This document shows, piece after piece, positions 1 to 8,726 of a DNA stretch of 64,000 nt. The notes beneath the pieces were generated by a model, which saw nothing but the letters and a program-made list of their open reading frames with translations, did not search any database and had not been told where the DNA came from. A program made the position numbers and the translations under genes. How positions within the stretch are numbered: the stretch's first letter is position 1; each line of letters opens with the position of its first letter. Source of the stretch: Acuticoccus kalidii (GTDB taxonomy: Bacteria > Pseudomonadota > Alphaproteobacteria > Rhizobiales > Amorphaceae); assembly GCF_021556395.1 (NCBI RefSeq), contig NZ_JAKGCS010000024.1, positions 310,001-374,000 on the forward strand, in the 5' to 3' direction.

Positions 1-1839
1 TTTCAGCTTTATTCAAACGTCCTGACTCTCATGCCGAGCTTCAAGCAGAATGCTTGGCATATCGCCTTCGCAATGCTGTTGGGTTTCTTGGCATTCCCGG
101 CCGGCCGGCGCTGGTGGCGGCTTCTCGATCTGACGCTCGCCTTGGTGGGCTTCCTGGCCATCGCCTTCATCGTCTCCCGTTATGACGCGATGACGCTGCG
201 CTTCGGGATCTTCTTTCAATCGGAGACCGCCGCAGCCGCCGTCATCGTGGCGCTTGTCCTCGAGCTGACGCGCCGCGTCCTCGGCCCGACGCTCGCATTG
301 CTTTGCCTCGCCTTCATCGCCTACGCGTTCTTCGGCAATCTGCTCCCCGGGGCGTTCGGCCATGCCGGATATCCGACCCAGCGGATCGCCAGCTATCTCG
401 TCATGACGACCGATGGCGTGTTCGGCACCGCCGTCGGCGTGTCCGCCACCCTCATCAGCATCTTCGTCATCTTCGGCGCCTTCCTGTCCGTGACCGGATG
501 CGGCCAGTGGTTCATCGAGATCGCCGATCTCGTCGCCGGCCGTGCGACCGGCGGCCCGGCAAAGATCGCGGTCATCGCGAGCTCGCTGATGGGATCGGTG
601 TCGGGGAGCGCCGCCGGAAACGTCGCGACGACGGGCACCTTCACCATTCCCTTGATGATCAAAGCCGGTTTCTCGCGGGTTCAGGCGGGCGCCGTCGAGG
701 CGGTTGCGTCGACGGGCGGGACGATCCTGCCGCCTTTGATGGGTGCCGGCGCCTTCGTGATGGCGGAGATGCTGGGGGCCCAATATTCGACGATCGCAAT
801 CGCCGCGATCATCCCGGCGATCCTCTATTATCTGGCGGTCTTCGTTCAGGTCGACTTCCTGGCGCGGCGGCAGGATCTGGCGCGCGCCAAGACGAAGAGC
901 GACACGACGCTCGGGCACATCATGCGGTCCGGCTGGCGCTCCATCCCGCTCCTGGTGCTCGTCTGGATGATCCTGGTCGAGCGGTATTCGCCCACCTTCG
1001 CGGCGTTCTGGTCCATCGGCGCGGCCGTGGTGCTCGGGGTGGTGATGTCGGCCGGAAAGCAGCGGCTGTTGTTCATCCTGCAGGCCTTGCGGGAGGCGGC
1101 CTTTGCGATGCTGCCCATCGCCACCGCCTGTGCTGCGGCCGGGGTCATCGTCGGCGTGCTGATGCTGACCGGGATGGGGCTTCGGATGTCGTCGCTGATG
1201 GTCGATCTCGCCGGCGGCAATCTCGCCCTGCTGCTGGTGTTGACGATGGTCTCATCCATCATCCTCGGCATGGGCGTGCCGGCGACGGCGGCCTACATCA
1301 TCCTCGCCGTTCTCGCCGCGCCGGCTCTCGTCGAGTTGGGTGTTCCGCCGCTCTCGGCCCACATGTTCGTCTTCTATTTCGGCACCATCTCCAACATCAC
1401 GCCGCCCGTCGCCGTCGCCGCTTTCGTGGCGGCCGGCATTTCCGGCGCCTCGCCGAGCCGTGTGGCGATCGAGGCGTTCCGCATCGGCTCGGCCGCGTTC
1501 CTGATCCCGTTCATGTTCGTCTACGGGCCCGAGCTCTTGCTGATCGACGCTTCGCCCTGGTCCGTCCTTCATACGCTTGTCACCGCAACGCTGGGCATCG
1601 TGTTCCTGGCGGCGGCGATCCAAGGCTGGCTGTTCGGCACCATGCCGCTCGTCATGCGCCTCGCCGCGGTCGCCGTCGCGATCCTCCTCGTCATCCAGAC
1701 GATCTGGACGGATATCGCCGGCGTGGTTGGTGCCATCGGCCTCTTCGCCGCGTGCCGGTTTCGGCTCTGGCCCGCCATGCGGGCTCAGTCGGCCGGGGCC
1801 GAAACCTCCAACCTTTCCATTGAAGGAAGCAACAAATGA
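1..1839 (+). CDS. TRAP transporter fused permease, 4TM/12TM type (5' partial)
   Basis: Inner-membrane permease of a TRAP-TAXI secondary transporter, in which the small (DctQ-like) and large (DctM-like) membrane parts are one polypeptide. The frame is open to base 1. Residues before the first ATG (base 31) still look like the family, so the true start is probably upstream and the 602 residues from that ATG are a C-terminal part. The protein is almost entirely hydrophobic helices. The stretch GSVSGSAAGNVATTG near residue 190 (counted from base 31) is the conserved DctM-type substrate and sodium region. The stop overlaps the next start in an ATGA, so translation is coupled to the TAXI binding protein. 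The substrate is not readable from sequence. Downstream hydantoinase genes suggest a cyclic amide, hydantoin or related acid (inference). Confidence 0.9.
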   Translation, partial: FQLYSNVLTLMPSFKQNAWHIAFAMLLGFLAFPAGRRWWRLLDLTLALVGFLAIAFIVSRYDAMTLRFGIFFQSETAAAAVIVALVLELTRRVLGPTLALLCLAFIAYAFFGNLLPGAFGHAGYPTQRIASYLVMTTDGVFGTAVGVSATLISIFVIFGAFLSVTGCGQWFIEIADLVAGRATGGPAKIAVIASSLMGSVSGSAAGNVATTGTFTIPLMIKAGFSRVQAGAVEAVASTGGTILPPLMGAGAFVMAEMLGAQYSTIAIAAIIPAILYYLAVFVQVDFLARRQDLARAKTKSDTTLGHIMRSGWRSIPLLVLVWMILVERYSPTFAAFWSIGAAVVLGVVMSAGKQRLLFILQALREAAFAMLPIATACAAAGVIVGVLMLTGMGLRMSSLMVDLAGGNLALLLVLTMVSSIILGMGVPATAAYIILAVLAAPALVELGVPPLSAHMFVFYFGTISNITPPVAVAAFVAAGISGASPSRVAIEAFRIGSAAFLIPFMFVYGPELLLIDASPWSVLHTLVTATLGIVFLAAAIQGWLFGTMPLVMRLAAVAVAILLVIQTIWTDIAGVVGAIGLFAACRFRLWPAMRAQSAGAETSNLSIEGSNK

Positions 1840-2816
1840 CCACTTCCCGGACGATAGGCACACTCGCCCGCGCCGCGGCCATCGCGGCGGCCGTCACGAT
1901 CAGCGCCGCGCCGGCCTCCGCTCAGGAGCGGATGAGCATTGCCGGTGGAAGCACCGGCGGCGTCTTCTTCCCCCTCGCCACCGGCATGGCCGAACTCCTG
2001 TCCAACACGCTCGACGGCTACGCGTTCTCCGCCAGCGCCACCGGCGGGTCGGGCGAGAATGTCCGCCTGCTCGGCACCGACGCCGCTCAATTCGGCCTCA
2101 TCATGGCCGACGCCGCCTATAACGGCCATGGCGGACACGGCGCCTTCGAGGCCGAGGGCGGCTATGAGGACGTGGTCGGGGTGATGATGACCTATCAGCA
2201 GGTCATGCACGTCGTGGTGCCCGCCGATAGCGATATCGAGACCATGGCCGATCTCGCCGGTCATCGCGTATCGCCCGGGCCCGCCGGCAGCGGCACCGCG
2301 CTCATGGCGGCCGCGATCCTCGACGCCTACGGCCTGACCGGCGCGTTGACCCTCGACCCGCTCAGCCACAGTCAGCAGATGACCGCCCTCGGCGATGGTC
2401 AGCTCGATGCGGCGTTTCTGCTCCTCCCCGCCGGTGCCTCGGCCGTGACCTCGCACGCCGCCGCGCATGACATCCGCTTCCTGCCGATGGACGAAGAGGA
2501 CGCGCTCGCGACGCTGAGCGAGGCGTACCCCTTCTACTTCGCCACCAACATCCCGGCGACGTCCTATGCCGGCCAGGACGCCGACGTTCCCACCGTGGGC
2601 GTTGCGGTGGTCCTCGCCGCCAGCGCTCAGGTGCCGGACGATCTCGTCTACGCGGTGACGAAGCAGTTCAACGAGCACCCCGAAGATCTGGTCCCTTATC
2701 ACTCCATCGCAAAACAGATCGGCTCCCAGACTGCGATGGATGGCATGCCCATTCCGCTGCACCAGGGCGCGCAGCGTTACTACGAAGAGATCGAGCATCC
2801 CGGCTTGAGCAAGTAA
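1836..2816 (+). CDS. TAXI family TRAP transporter solute-binding protein
   Basis: Periplasmic substrate-binding subunit (326 aa) that delivers ligand to the fused permease just upstream. A Sec signal peptide is visible: TSRTIG, then an alanine-rich hydrophobic stretch ending ASAQ near residue 30. The mature part opens with MSIAGGSTGGVFFPLATGMAELL, the hallmark TAXI N-terminus, and continues with GSGENVRLLGTDAAQFGL. The length is normal for the family. It overlaps the permease gene by 4 bases. A GC-rich stem-loop lies 14 bases beyond its stop, before hyuA, and may set the ratio of binding protein to the downstream enzymes. The ligand is unknown. Confidence 0.92.
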   Translation: MTTSRTIGTLARAAAIAAAVTISAAPASAQERMSIAGGSTGGVFFPLATGMAELLSNTLDGYAFSASATGGSGENVRLLGTDAAQFGLIMADAAYNGHGGHGAFEAEGGYEDVVGVMMTYQQVMHVVVPADSDIETMADLAGHRVSPGPAGSGTALMAAAILDAYGLTGALTLDPLSHSQQMTALGDGQLDAAFLLLPAGASAVTSHAAAHDIRFLPMDEEDALATLSEAYPFYFATNIPATSYAGQDADVPTVGVAVVLAASAQVPDDLVYAVTKQFNEHPEDLVPYHSIAKQIGSQTAMDGMPIPLHQGAQRYYEEIEHPGLSK

Positions 2817-2830
2817 TCACTGGACCGGGC

Positions 2831-2847
2831 GGGGCGATCCTCGCCCC
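2831..2847 (+). terminator. Intercistronic stem-loop after the TAXI gene
   Basis: Perfect 7-bp inverted repeat GGGGCGA and TCGCCCC around a 3-base loop, 14 bases after the TAXI stop and 38 bases before hyuA. No T-run follows, so it is more likely an mRNA-stabilising or attenuating hairpin than a strong terminator. Confidence 0.45.
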
Positions 2848-2885
2848 ATCCTCTCCGCGGCTGTCCTCTCTTTCGAGCTTTTCTC

Positions 2886-4964
2886 ATGACGGATGTACGC
2901 ATTGCGGTCGATATTGGTGGAACATTCACCGATGGCGTCGCAGTCCATGTCGAAACCAATCAGATCTGGGTCGCCAAATCGCTGACCACGCCGGACGATC
3001 CTGGCGAGGCGGTCAGCACGGTGGTCGCAAGCCTTGTCGGCGAGATGCGGGCCGAGGTGGGGGACGGCGCGGTCTCGGAGGTCGTGCATGGCACGACCCT
3101 CGTCACCAACGCCCTGATCGAGCGGAAGGGGGCGCCCACCGCGGCGATTTTCACCAAGGGGATGCGCGACATCCTCGAGATCCGACGCGAGCTGCGTTAC
3201 GATCTTTACGATCTCCACTTCACGCTGCCCGACCCGCTCGTCGCGCGAAATATGCGCTTCGAACTCGACGAGCGCATGGCCGCCGATGGCACGCAGATCC
3301 GCCCCGTCGATCCGGCGGAGCTCGAGGGCCTGCTCGACCATATCGACGCCAGCGGCGCCCAGGTGGTCGCCATCGGCTTTCTGAACGCCCATGCCAATGA
3401 CGCCCACGAACGCGCGGTGGCGGACTTCATCACCGCCCGCCGACCGGGCCTTTCGGTGTCGAGCTCGGCCGCGGTGGCGCCGGAACTGCGCGAATATGAG
3501 CGCTGCACCACGGTGACCGCGAACGCCTACGTCAAGCCGTTGGTCTATTCCTATCTGAATGCGCTGGAGCGGCGTCTGGACGATCAGGCGATCACGGCGC
3601 CCTTGCGCATCATGCTGTCGAGCGGCGGCTTCACGACCAGCAAACTCGCGGCGGAAACGCCGATCCAGCTTCTCGAATCCGGCCCCGCCGGCGGCGTTCT
3701 TAGCGCCCTCAACGCGGCGCTGACGCACGATTTCCAGAACATCCTCGCATTCGACATGGGCGGCACCACCGCCAAGGCCTGCGTGGTCACCGACGGCGAG
3801 CCAGGCATTGCCCGCAGCTTCGAGGCCGGACGGGTCCACCGCTTCAAGCGGGGCAGCGGCCTGCCGCTCCTCATCACCTCCATCGACCTCATCGAGATCG
3901 GCGCGGGCGGCGGCAGCCTCGCCGCGATGAGCGCCCTCGGCACCCTCTCCGTGGGGCCGGCGAGCGCGGGCTCGGTGCCCGGTCCGGCCTGTTATGGGCG
4001 CGGCGGAATCCAGGCGACCGTCACCGATGCGGACTTCTGGCTCGGCTATCTGGACGGATCGAGTTTTCTCGGCGGCACCATGCCGCTCGATCGCACGGCC
4101 GCAGAGACCGCCATCGGCTCGCTGGCGGACGCGCTCGGCATGTCGGTCGACGAGGCCGCCTTCGGCATCCACGACGTGGTGAACGAGAACATGGCGAGCG
4201 CGACGCGAATCCATATCGCCGAGAAGGGCTATGACCCGCGCGACTTCACCCTCGTCGCGACCGGCGGCGCGGGGCCGGTGCACGCGGTGGCCATCGCCCG
4301 CAAGCTCGGCATGCCACGCGTCCTGTGCGCCCCGGCGGCGGGCGCGGGGTCCTGTCTCGGCTTCCTCGCCGCTCCGGCCCGCATCGACAAGGCGCTGGTG
4401 CAGACCGACGAGCTGAAGGCCGTCCCGTGGACGCAAATTCGCGCGGCCCTCGACGCGATGGGCGAGGAGGCGCGGGAGGAGCTCGTCTCCGCCGGCGCCT
4501 GCGCCGCCGATCTGATCTTCGAGGTCGATGTGGAGATGCAATATGTCGGACAGGGCAACTCGGTTTCGGTGAAAATCCCGCTCGACGACGTCCGCGCCGC
4601 GTACTCGGGCGCGCTGTTCGCCCTGTTCGAGGAACATTACGCGCGGCTTTACGGGCGAAGCGTGCCGCATGGGCGCCCGCAAGTGGTCGCCTGGCGCATG
4701 ATCGGTCGCGAGCCGATCCGCCACCAACGTTTCCTGCGCGAGGCCGACGCCACGCACCATGGCCGCGCCGCCACGCGGCGGCTCTACGATTGTGAACGCG
4801 GCGCCTTCGTCGAGGCCGGGGTCTACCGACGCGACACGCTCGGCGCCGGAACGGTGCTGCAAGGGCCGCTGGTGATCGAAGAGGCCGAGTCCACCTTCGT
4901 CGTCCCGTTCGAGGCGACCGTCCGCGTTCTCGACGATCTCAGCATCCTGGCGGAGCTTTTCTGA
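2886..4964 (+). CDS. hyuA: Hydantoinase/oxoprolinase subunit A (HyuA type)
   Basis: ATP-binding subunit (692 aa) of the HyuA/HyuB family, which includes N-methylhydantoinase, 5-oxoprolinase, caprolactamase and related ATP-dependent enzymes. These activate a lactam or imide carbonyl by phosphorylation. The ASKHA-type nucleotide motif DIGGTFTDG is at residues 9-17, and a second phosphate-binding motif, FDMGGTTAKAC, is near residue 289. The C-terminal third carries the usual hydantoinase A beta domain. The length is typical. Its stop shares a base with the hyuB start (TGATG), as in other hyuAB pairs. The family is certain but the exact substrate is not. The TAXI transporter upstream and an aminotransferase downstream favour release of an amino acid or its carbamoyl form. 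Confidence 0.9.
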   Translation: MTDVRIAVDIGGTFTDGVAVHVETNQIWVAKSLTTPDDPGEAVSTVVASLVGEMRAEVGDGAVSEVVHGTTLVTNALIERKGAPTAAIFTKGMRDILEIRRELRYDLYDLHFTLPDPLVARNMRFELDERMAADGTQIRPVDPAELEGLLDHIDASGAQVVAIGFLNAHANDAHERAVADFITARRPGLSVSSSAAVAPELREYERCTTVTANAYVKPLVYSYLNALERRLDDQAITAPLRIMLSSGGFTTSKLAAETPIQLLESGPAGGVLSALNAALTHDFQNILAFDMGGTTAKACVVTDGEPGIARSFEAGRVHRFKRGSGLPLLITSIDLIEIGAGGGSLAAMSALGTLSVGPASAGSVPGPACYGRGGIQATVTDADFWLGYLDGSSFLGGTMPLDRTAAETAIGSLADALGMSVDEAAFGIHDVVNENMASATRIHIAEKGYDPRDFTLVATGGAGPVHAVAIARKLGMPRVLCAPAAGAGSCLGFLAAPARIDKALVQTDELKAVPWTQIRAALDAMGEEAREELVSAGACAADLIFEVDVEMQYVGQGNSVSVKIPLDDVRAAYSGALFALFEEHYARLYGRSVPHGRPQVVAWRMIGREPIRHQRFLREADATHHGRAATRRLYDCERGAFVEAGVYRRDTLGAGTVLQGPLVIEEAESTFVVPFEATVRVLDDLSILAELF

Positions 4965-6511
4965 TGACCACCGAAATGAACGCTGCCACGGTCGAGATCC
5001 TCTGGACCCGCCTCGTCAGCCTCGTGGACGAGGCCGCGACCACGCTCGTGCGCACCTCGTTCTCCCACATCGTGCGCGAGGCGCATGATTATGCCGTCGT
5101 GCTCCTCGACCGCGAGGCCCGCCTCGTCGCTCAGTCGACCCAGAGCATCCCCTCCTTCATCTGCACCCTCCCCGCGACCGCCCGGCATATCCTGGCCAAA
5201 TATCCGGTCGAGACGATGCAGCCGGGCGATGCCTACATCACCAACGATCCATGGATGGGCACCGGCCATTTGCCGGACATCAACATCATCATGCCGATCT
5301 TCCGCGATGGCGAGCATATCGGCTTTTCGGCCAGCGTCGCCCACGCCCCCGACATTGGCGGGCGGATCCGCTCGCCGGGCATTCGCGAACTTTATGAGGA
5401 GGGGCTGCGCCTGCCGCCTTTGCGCCTCCTCAAGGCCGGCACGCCCGAAGATGCGGTGTTCACCATCCTCGAAGCGAACGTGCGCGTTTCCGAACAGGTG
5501 ATGGGCGATCTCTACGCCCAGCTCTCGGCCAACGAGATGCTCGGCCGCCGCCTGGTCGAGTTGATCGACGGCACGGGCCTCGACTTCAACGCCTTCGGGG
5601 CGGACATCCAGCGGCGCTCCGAGCAAGCCATGGCGGCGGCCATCCGCGCCATCCCGGAAGGCGTCTATTCGCACCGGGTGGAGGTGGACGGCTTCGGCGA
5701 GCCGGTGGTGGTGAACTGTACGCTCGAAGTGCGCGACGGGCGACTGTCGGTCGACTATAGCGGCAGCTCCGAGCAGGTTGACCGAGCGATCAACGTCGTC
5801 CCGACCTACACCTACGCCTATTCCTGCTACGCGCTGAAGTGCATCCTGTCGCCCTCGGTTCCCAACAACGAGGGAAGCTTCCGCGCCATCAGCGTGAGCG
5901 CGCCGGACGGCAGTATTCTCAACCCACGCTTTCCCGCCCCGGTGGGCGCGCGGGCGATGACCGGCCACCTACTGCCCCCCGCCATCATGGGCGCGCTGGC
6001 GAAAGTGATCCCCGATCGGGTGCAGGCGGCGCCGGGCTCGCCCTTGTGGTCCTGTCACATCACCGGCCGCCATGCCGGCAAGCCGTTCGCCTTCCTGTTC
6101 TTCCTCAATGGCGGGCAAGGGGCGACGGCGGCGAAAGACGGCTATCCGGCCGTCAGCTTCCCGAGCAATCTCGGCAACACCCCGATCGAGGTGCTGGAGG
6201 CCCAGGCGCCCGTGCGGGTGATCGAGCGCTCGTTGCGTGACGGCAGCGGCGGCGCCGGATCCTTTCGCGGCGGCGATGGGCAGACCACCGAGCTCAAGAT
6301 CCTCGCCGATAGTCCGGTGACGGTCTCGTTCATGGCGAACCGCCTCGAAATCCCCGCCGCCGGTCTGAACGGCGGCGAGCCCGGCGCGCCCGGCGCGGTG
6401 CTCCTCAACGGCACGCCCTTCGACCCGCGGGAGATCAGCGTCATCCATCCGGGCGACGTCCTCACCTTGAAGACGCCGGGCGGCGGCGGCTTCGGGCCGG
6501 TGCCGAATTGA
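4964..6511 (+). CDS. hyuB: Hydantoinase/oxoprolinase subunit B (HyuB type)
   Basis: Catalytic partner (515 aa) of HyuA. The complex hydrolyses the activated ring in the cytoplasm. Family features are visible: MNAATVEILWTRL near the start, the acidic and histidine-rich NDPWMGTGHLPDINI region near residues 94-108, and the glycine-rich GGGGFG end typical of hydantoinase B. The length is usual for the family. It overlaps hyuA by one base and is followed with no gap by the aminotransferase gene, consistent with one operon. Substrate choice among hydantoins, N-methylhydantoin, 5-oxoproline and lactams cannot be decided by eye. Confidence 0.9.
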   Translation: MTTEMNAATVEILWTRLVSLVDEAATTLVRTSFSHIVREAHDYAVVLLDREARLVAQSTQSIPSFICTLPATARHILAKYPVETMQPGDAYITNDPWMGTGHLPDINIIMPIFRDGEHIGFSASVAHAPDIGGRIRSPGIRELYEEGLRLPPLRLLKAGTPEDAVFTILEANVRVSEQVMGDLYAQLSANEMLGRRLVELIDGTGLDFNAFGADIQRRSEQAMAAAIRAIPEGVYSHRVEVDGFGEPVVVNCTLEVRDGRLSVDYSGSSEQVDRAINVVPTYTYAYSCYALKCILSPSVPNNEGSFRAISVSAPDGSILNPRFPAPVGARAMTGHLLPPAIMGALAKVIPDRVQAAPGSPLWSCHITGRHAGKPFAFLFFLNGGQGATAAKDGYPAVSFPSNLGNTPIEVLEAQAPVRVIERSLRDGSGGAGSFRGGDGQTTELKILADSPVTVSFMANRLEIPAAGLNGGEPGAPGAVLLNGTPFDPREISVIHPGDVLTLKTPGGGGFGPVPN

Positions 6512-6525
6512 CACGAGCGGCAGCC

Positions 6526-7764
6526 ATGGACCTGACCGAGACCCCTGATATCGCCGACCGCTTCGCCCGGCTCGCGACCGATCATGCGCCCGGCCAAGAA
6601 AACCGCCATCCGGTGGACGACGTGGCGCGGCTGATGCGGGGCGAGACCATGGCGGGCCGGCCGGTGGATTTCTCCCACGGAGACGTCGACGCCTTTCCCC
6701 CGCCTCCCGATGCGGCTCGCCTCGTCGGCGAGGCCATCACCATCGGCGGCGCGCAGGCCTATACGGAATATCGCGGCGCAGGCGCGATCCGCGAGACGCT
6801 CGCCGGCCGGTTGGCCACCTTCACCGGCGCCCGGATCGACCCGGAGGCGATGATCTTGACGCCGGGCACCCAGGGCGCGCTGTTCCTGGCGGTGGCTTCC
6901 TGCGTCGGGCCCGGAGATGCGATCGCCATCGCCGACCCTGACTATTTCGCCAACTGGAAGATCCCGGCCTTTCTCGGCGCACGCATCATGCCCGTCACGC
7001 TCGATTATGACGCGCCGGGCAGGAGCGATGCCGGGCTCGACCTTGCCGGTCTCGAGGCAGCGTTCCGCGCAGGCGCCAAGACATTCCTGTTCTCCAACCC
7101 CAACAACCCCACGGGCGTGACGTTCTCCGGCGCAGAGATCACGGCCATCGCCGCGCTCGCGAACCGGTTCGGCGTGACGGTGATCTGCGATCAGCTCTAT
7201 TCGCGGCTGCAATATCGCGGAACCGACTTTCACCATCTGTGCGCCGAGCCCGATGCGCCGGACAGTCTCGTCACCATCATGGGTCCGTCGAAGACCGAAT
7301 CCCTGAGCGGCTTCCGGCTCGGCGTCGCCTTCGGCACGCGCTCCCTGATCGAGCGCATGGAAAAGCTACAGGCGATCGTCTCGCTGCGGGCGGGCGGATA
7401 TGCGCAACGGGTTCTCCTCTCCTGGTTCGCCGAGCCGGAGGGCTGGATGGCCGGGCGGATTGCAGCCCACGAGGCCATCCGGGACGACCTTGTGGCGCAG
7501 TTGCGGGATATGGCCGGGGTGCGCGTACGCACGCCGCAGGCGGGCAGCTACCTGTTTCCCGAACTGCCGGCGCTCGACACCAGCTCCGGCGATTTCGTCC
7601 GCCTGCTGCGGGCGCAAGCCGGCGTCATCGTGACCCCCGGCAGCGAATTCTCGCGGCGCAAGACGGCAGGAATCCGCTTCAACTATTCGCAGGATCACGC
7701 CGCCGCCGTCGCCGCGATGACGCGCGTGTGCGCGATGATCGCGCGCTATCGGAGCGACCGATGA
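6526..7764 (+). CDS. Class I/II PLP-dependent aminotransferase
   Basis: Fold-type I aminotransferase (412 aa from this ATG). Visible active-site landmarks are the NPNNPTG loop (residues 191-197), the cofactor aspartate and tyrosine in CDQLYS (D222, Y225), the Schiff-base lysine in PSKTESLSGFRLG (K256) and a C-terminal arginine in GIRFNYS. It probably transaminates the amino acid released by HyuAB, or a related one, with an unknown 2-oxo acceptor. A TTG at 6508 overlapping the hyuB stop is in frame and could be the coupled start. I chose the ATG at 6526. The end overlaps a small downstream reading frame by ATGA. Confidence 0.85.
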   Translation: MDLTETPDIADRFARLATDHAPGQENRHPVDDVARLMRGETMAGRPVDFSHGDVDAFPPPPDAARLVGEAITIGGAQAYTEYRGAGAIRETLAGRLATFTGARIDPEAMILTPGTQGALFLAVASCVGPGDAIAIADPDYFANWKIPAFLGARIMPVTLDYDAPGRSDAGLDLAGLEAAFRAGAKTFLFSNPNNPTGVTFSGAEITAIAALANRFGVTVICDQLYSRLQYRGTDFHHLCAEPDAPDSLVTIMGPSKTESLSGFRLGVAFGTRSLIERMEKLQAIVSLRAGGYAQRVLLSWFAEPEGWMAGRIAAHEAIRDDLVAQLRDMAGVRVRTPQAGSYLFPELPALDTSSGDFVRLLRAQAGVIVTPGSEFSRRKTAGIRFNYSQDHAAAVAAMTRVCAMIARYRSDR

Positions 7765-7931
7765 GCCGTCCCCCGCCGATCCCGCAAGGCAACGATGTCA
7801 GCGTCATCCGTCATGGCGACCTCGTCGCGCGCGCAGCCATCGGCGTTGCGATCCTGCCGGGCGGTGCGAGCGCCGGGATGCGCGTGGAGGCCGTCATCTC
7901 GGGCGGGCCGCGCGCTCAGGCCCGACGATGA
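7761..7931 (+). CDS. Possible small ORF coupled to the aminotransferase (56 aa)
   Basis: A 56-codon frame starting ATGA on the aminotransferase stop. It encodes MSRPPPIPQGNDVSVIRHGD and continues through an alanine and glycine-rich segment. I do not recognise a family. It may be a genuine small coupled gene, the remnant of a longer enzyme, or chance in GC-rich DNA. The overlap geometry is the only support. Confidence 0.22.
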   Translation: MSRPPPIPQGNDVSVIRHGDLVARAAIGVAILPGGASAGMRVEAVISGGPRAQARR

Positions 7932-7966
7932 ACGCTGAATATCGCGCAACCTCCATTGCCACTTTG

Positions 7967-7982
7967 TGTATTCTGGTATACA
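7967..7982. promoter_or_regulatory. Dyad upstream of the GntR gene (candidate operator)
   Basis: TGTAT and ATACA form perfect 5-bp arms separated by 6 bases, ending 28 bases before the GTG start of the FCD regulator. The 3' part, TGGTATACAT, also resembles an extended -10 element, so a bound repressor would cover the promoter. Autoregulation is inferred from position and symmetry only. Confidence 0.45.
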
Positions 7983-8010
7983 TGATTGGCATCGGGAGGG
8001 AGATCCGACA

Positions 8011-8718
8011 GTGAGCGAACTGACAACAAGTTCACCGTCTGCGACTGCTGCAGACTGGGCCTTCGACCAGCTTTTCCGGGGCATCCTCGAGGGAGAGATC
8101 TCGGAATCGGCAAGGCTCACCGAAGCTGCCTTGAGCGAGAAGATCGGCGTCAGCCGAACGCCCCTGCGCGATGCGCTGCAGCGGCTCGAGCTGGCGGGCA
8201 TCGTCTCGCGCCAGCGCAATCGCACCATCAAGATCAATCCACCCTCCCTCGAGGAGATGGAGAGACTGTCGATGCTGCGCGAGGTTCTCGAGGGCCTCCT
8301 GGTGCGGCGGGTCGCGATCCGCCTCGCCCGCGGCGAAATCGACATCGCGCACCTTGAGGAGATCGTCGAGCAGATGGCGGCCGTGGCGCGCAACCGGAAG
8401 ATCACGCTGCAGCTCCGTCTCGGGCGCGAGTTCCATAAGGAAATGGCGCGGCTGAGCGGCGATCCGATGGCGAGCCGGATGCTGGAGCAGGTGATGCTGA
8501 GCTTCGAGCGTTACCGCCATCTGGTGGACAATTTGGAGCGCCGGGCCTCGGAGATCGCCAACGAGCACGAGACCATCGTCGACGCGATCCGCAGCGCCAC
8601 GCCCGAGGAGGCCGAAGCCTTGATGCGCCAGCACCTCACCAATGCGCGCGCCATCTACGCCGAACGGCTCTCGAGCCAAGACTTTCTCAACACCAACCGA
8701 CAGCAAGCGAAAGATTGA
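8011..8718 (+). CDS. GntR family transcriptional regulator, FadR/FCD type
   Basis: A 235-aa one-component regulator. The N-terminal winged helix-turn-helix (about residues 15-80) contains LTEAALSEKIGVSRTPLRDA, the GntR recognition-helix signature. The C-terminal all-helical FCD ligand domain has the metal-type histidines in EFHKEMARLSGD and NEHETIVDAI. I placed the start at GTG 8011 because GGGAGGGAG lies just upstream. An in-frame GTG at 7966 would put the dyad inside the gene. It sits in the middle of the TAXI-hyu-aminotransferase cluster and probably senses its substrate or product. Confidence 0.88.
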   Translation: MSELTTSSPSATAADWAFDQLFRGILEGEISESARLTEAALSEKIGVSRTPLRDALQRLELAGIVSRQRNRTIKINPPSLEEMERLSMLREVLEGLLVRRVAIRLARGEIDIAHLEEIVEQMAAVARNRKITLQLRLGREFHKEMARLSGDPMASRMLEQVMLSFERYRHLVDNLERRASEIANEHETIVDAIRSATPEEAEALMRQHLTNARAIYAERLSSQDFLNTNRQQAKD

Positions 8719-8726
8719 GACATCCG

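Noticed and set aside
2817..4862. A 681-codon minus-strand frame opposite hyuA
   Set aside because: It lacks any recognisable motif and mirrors hyuA; several other windows of this GC-rich DNA give the same artefact.
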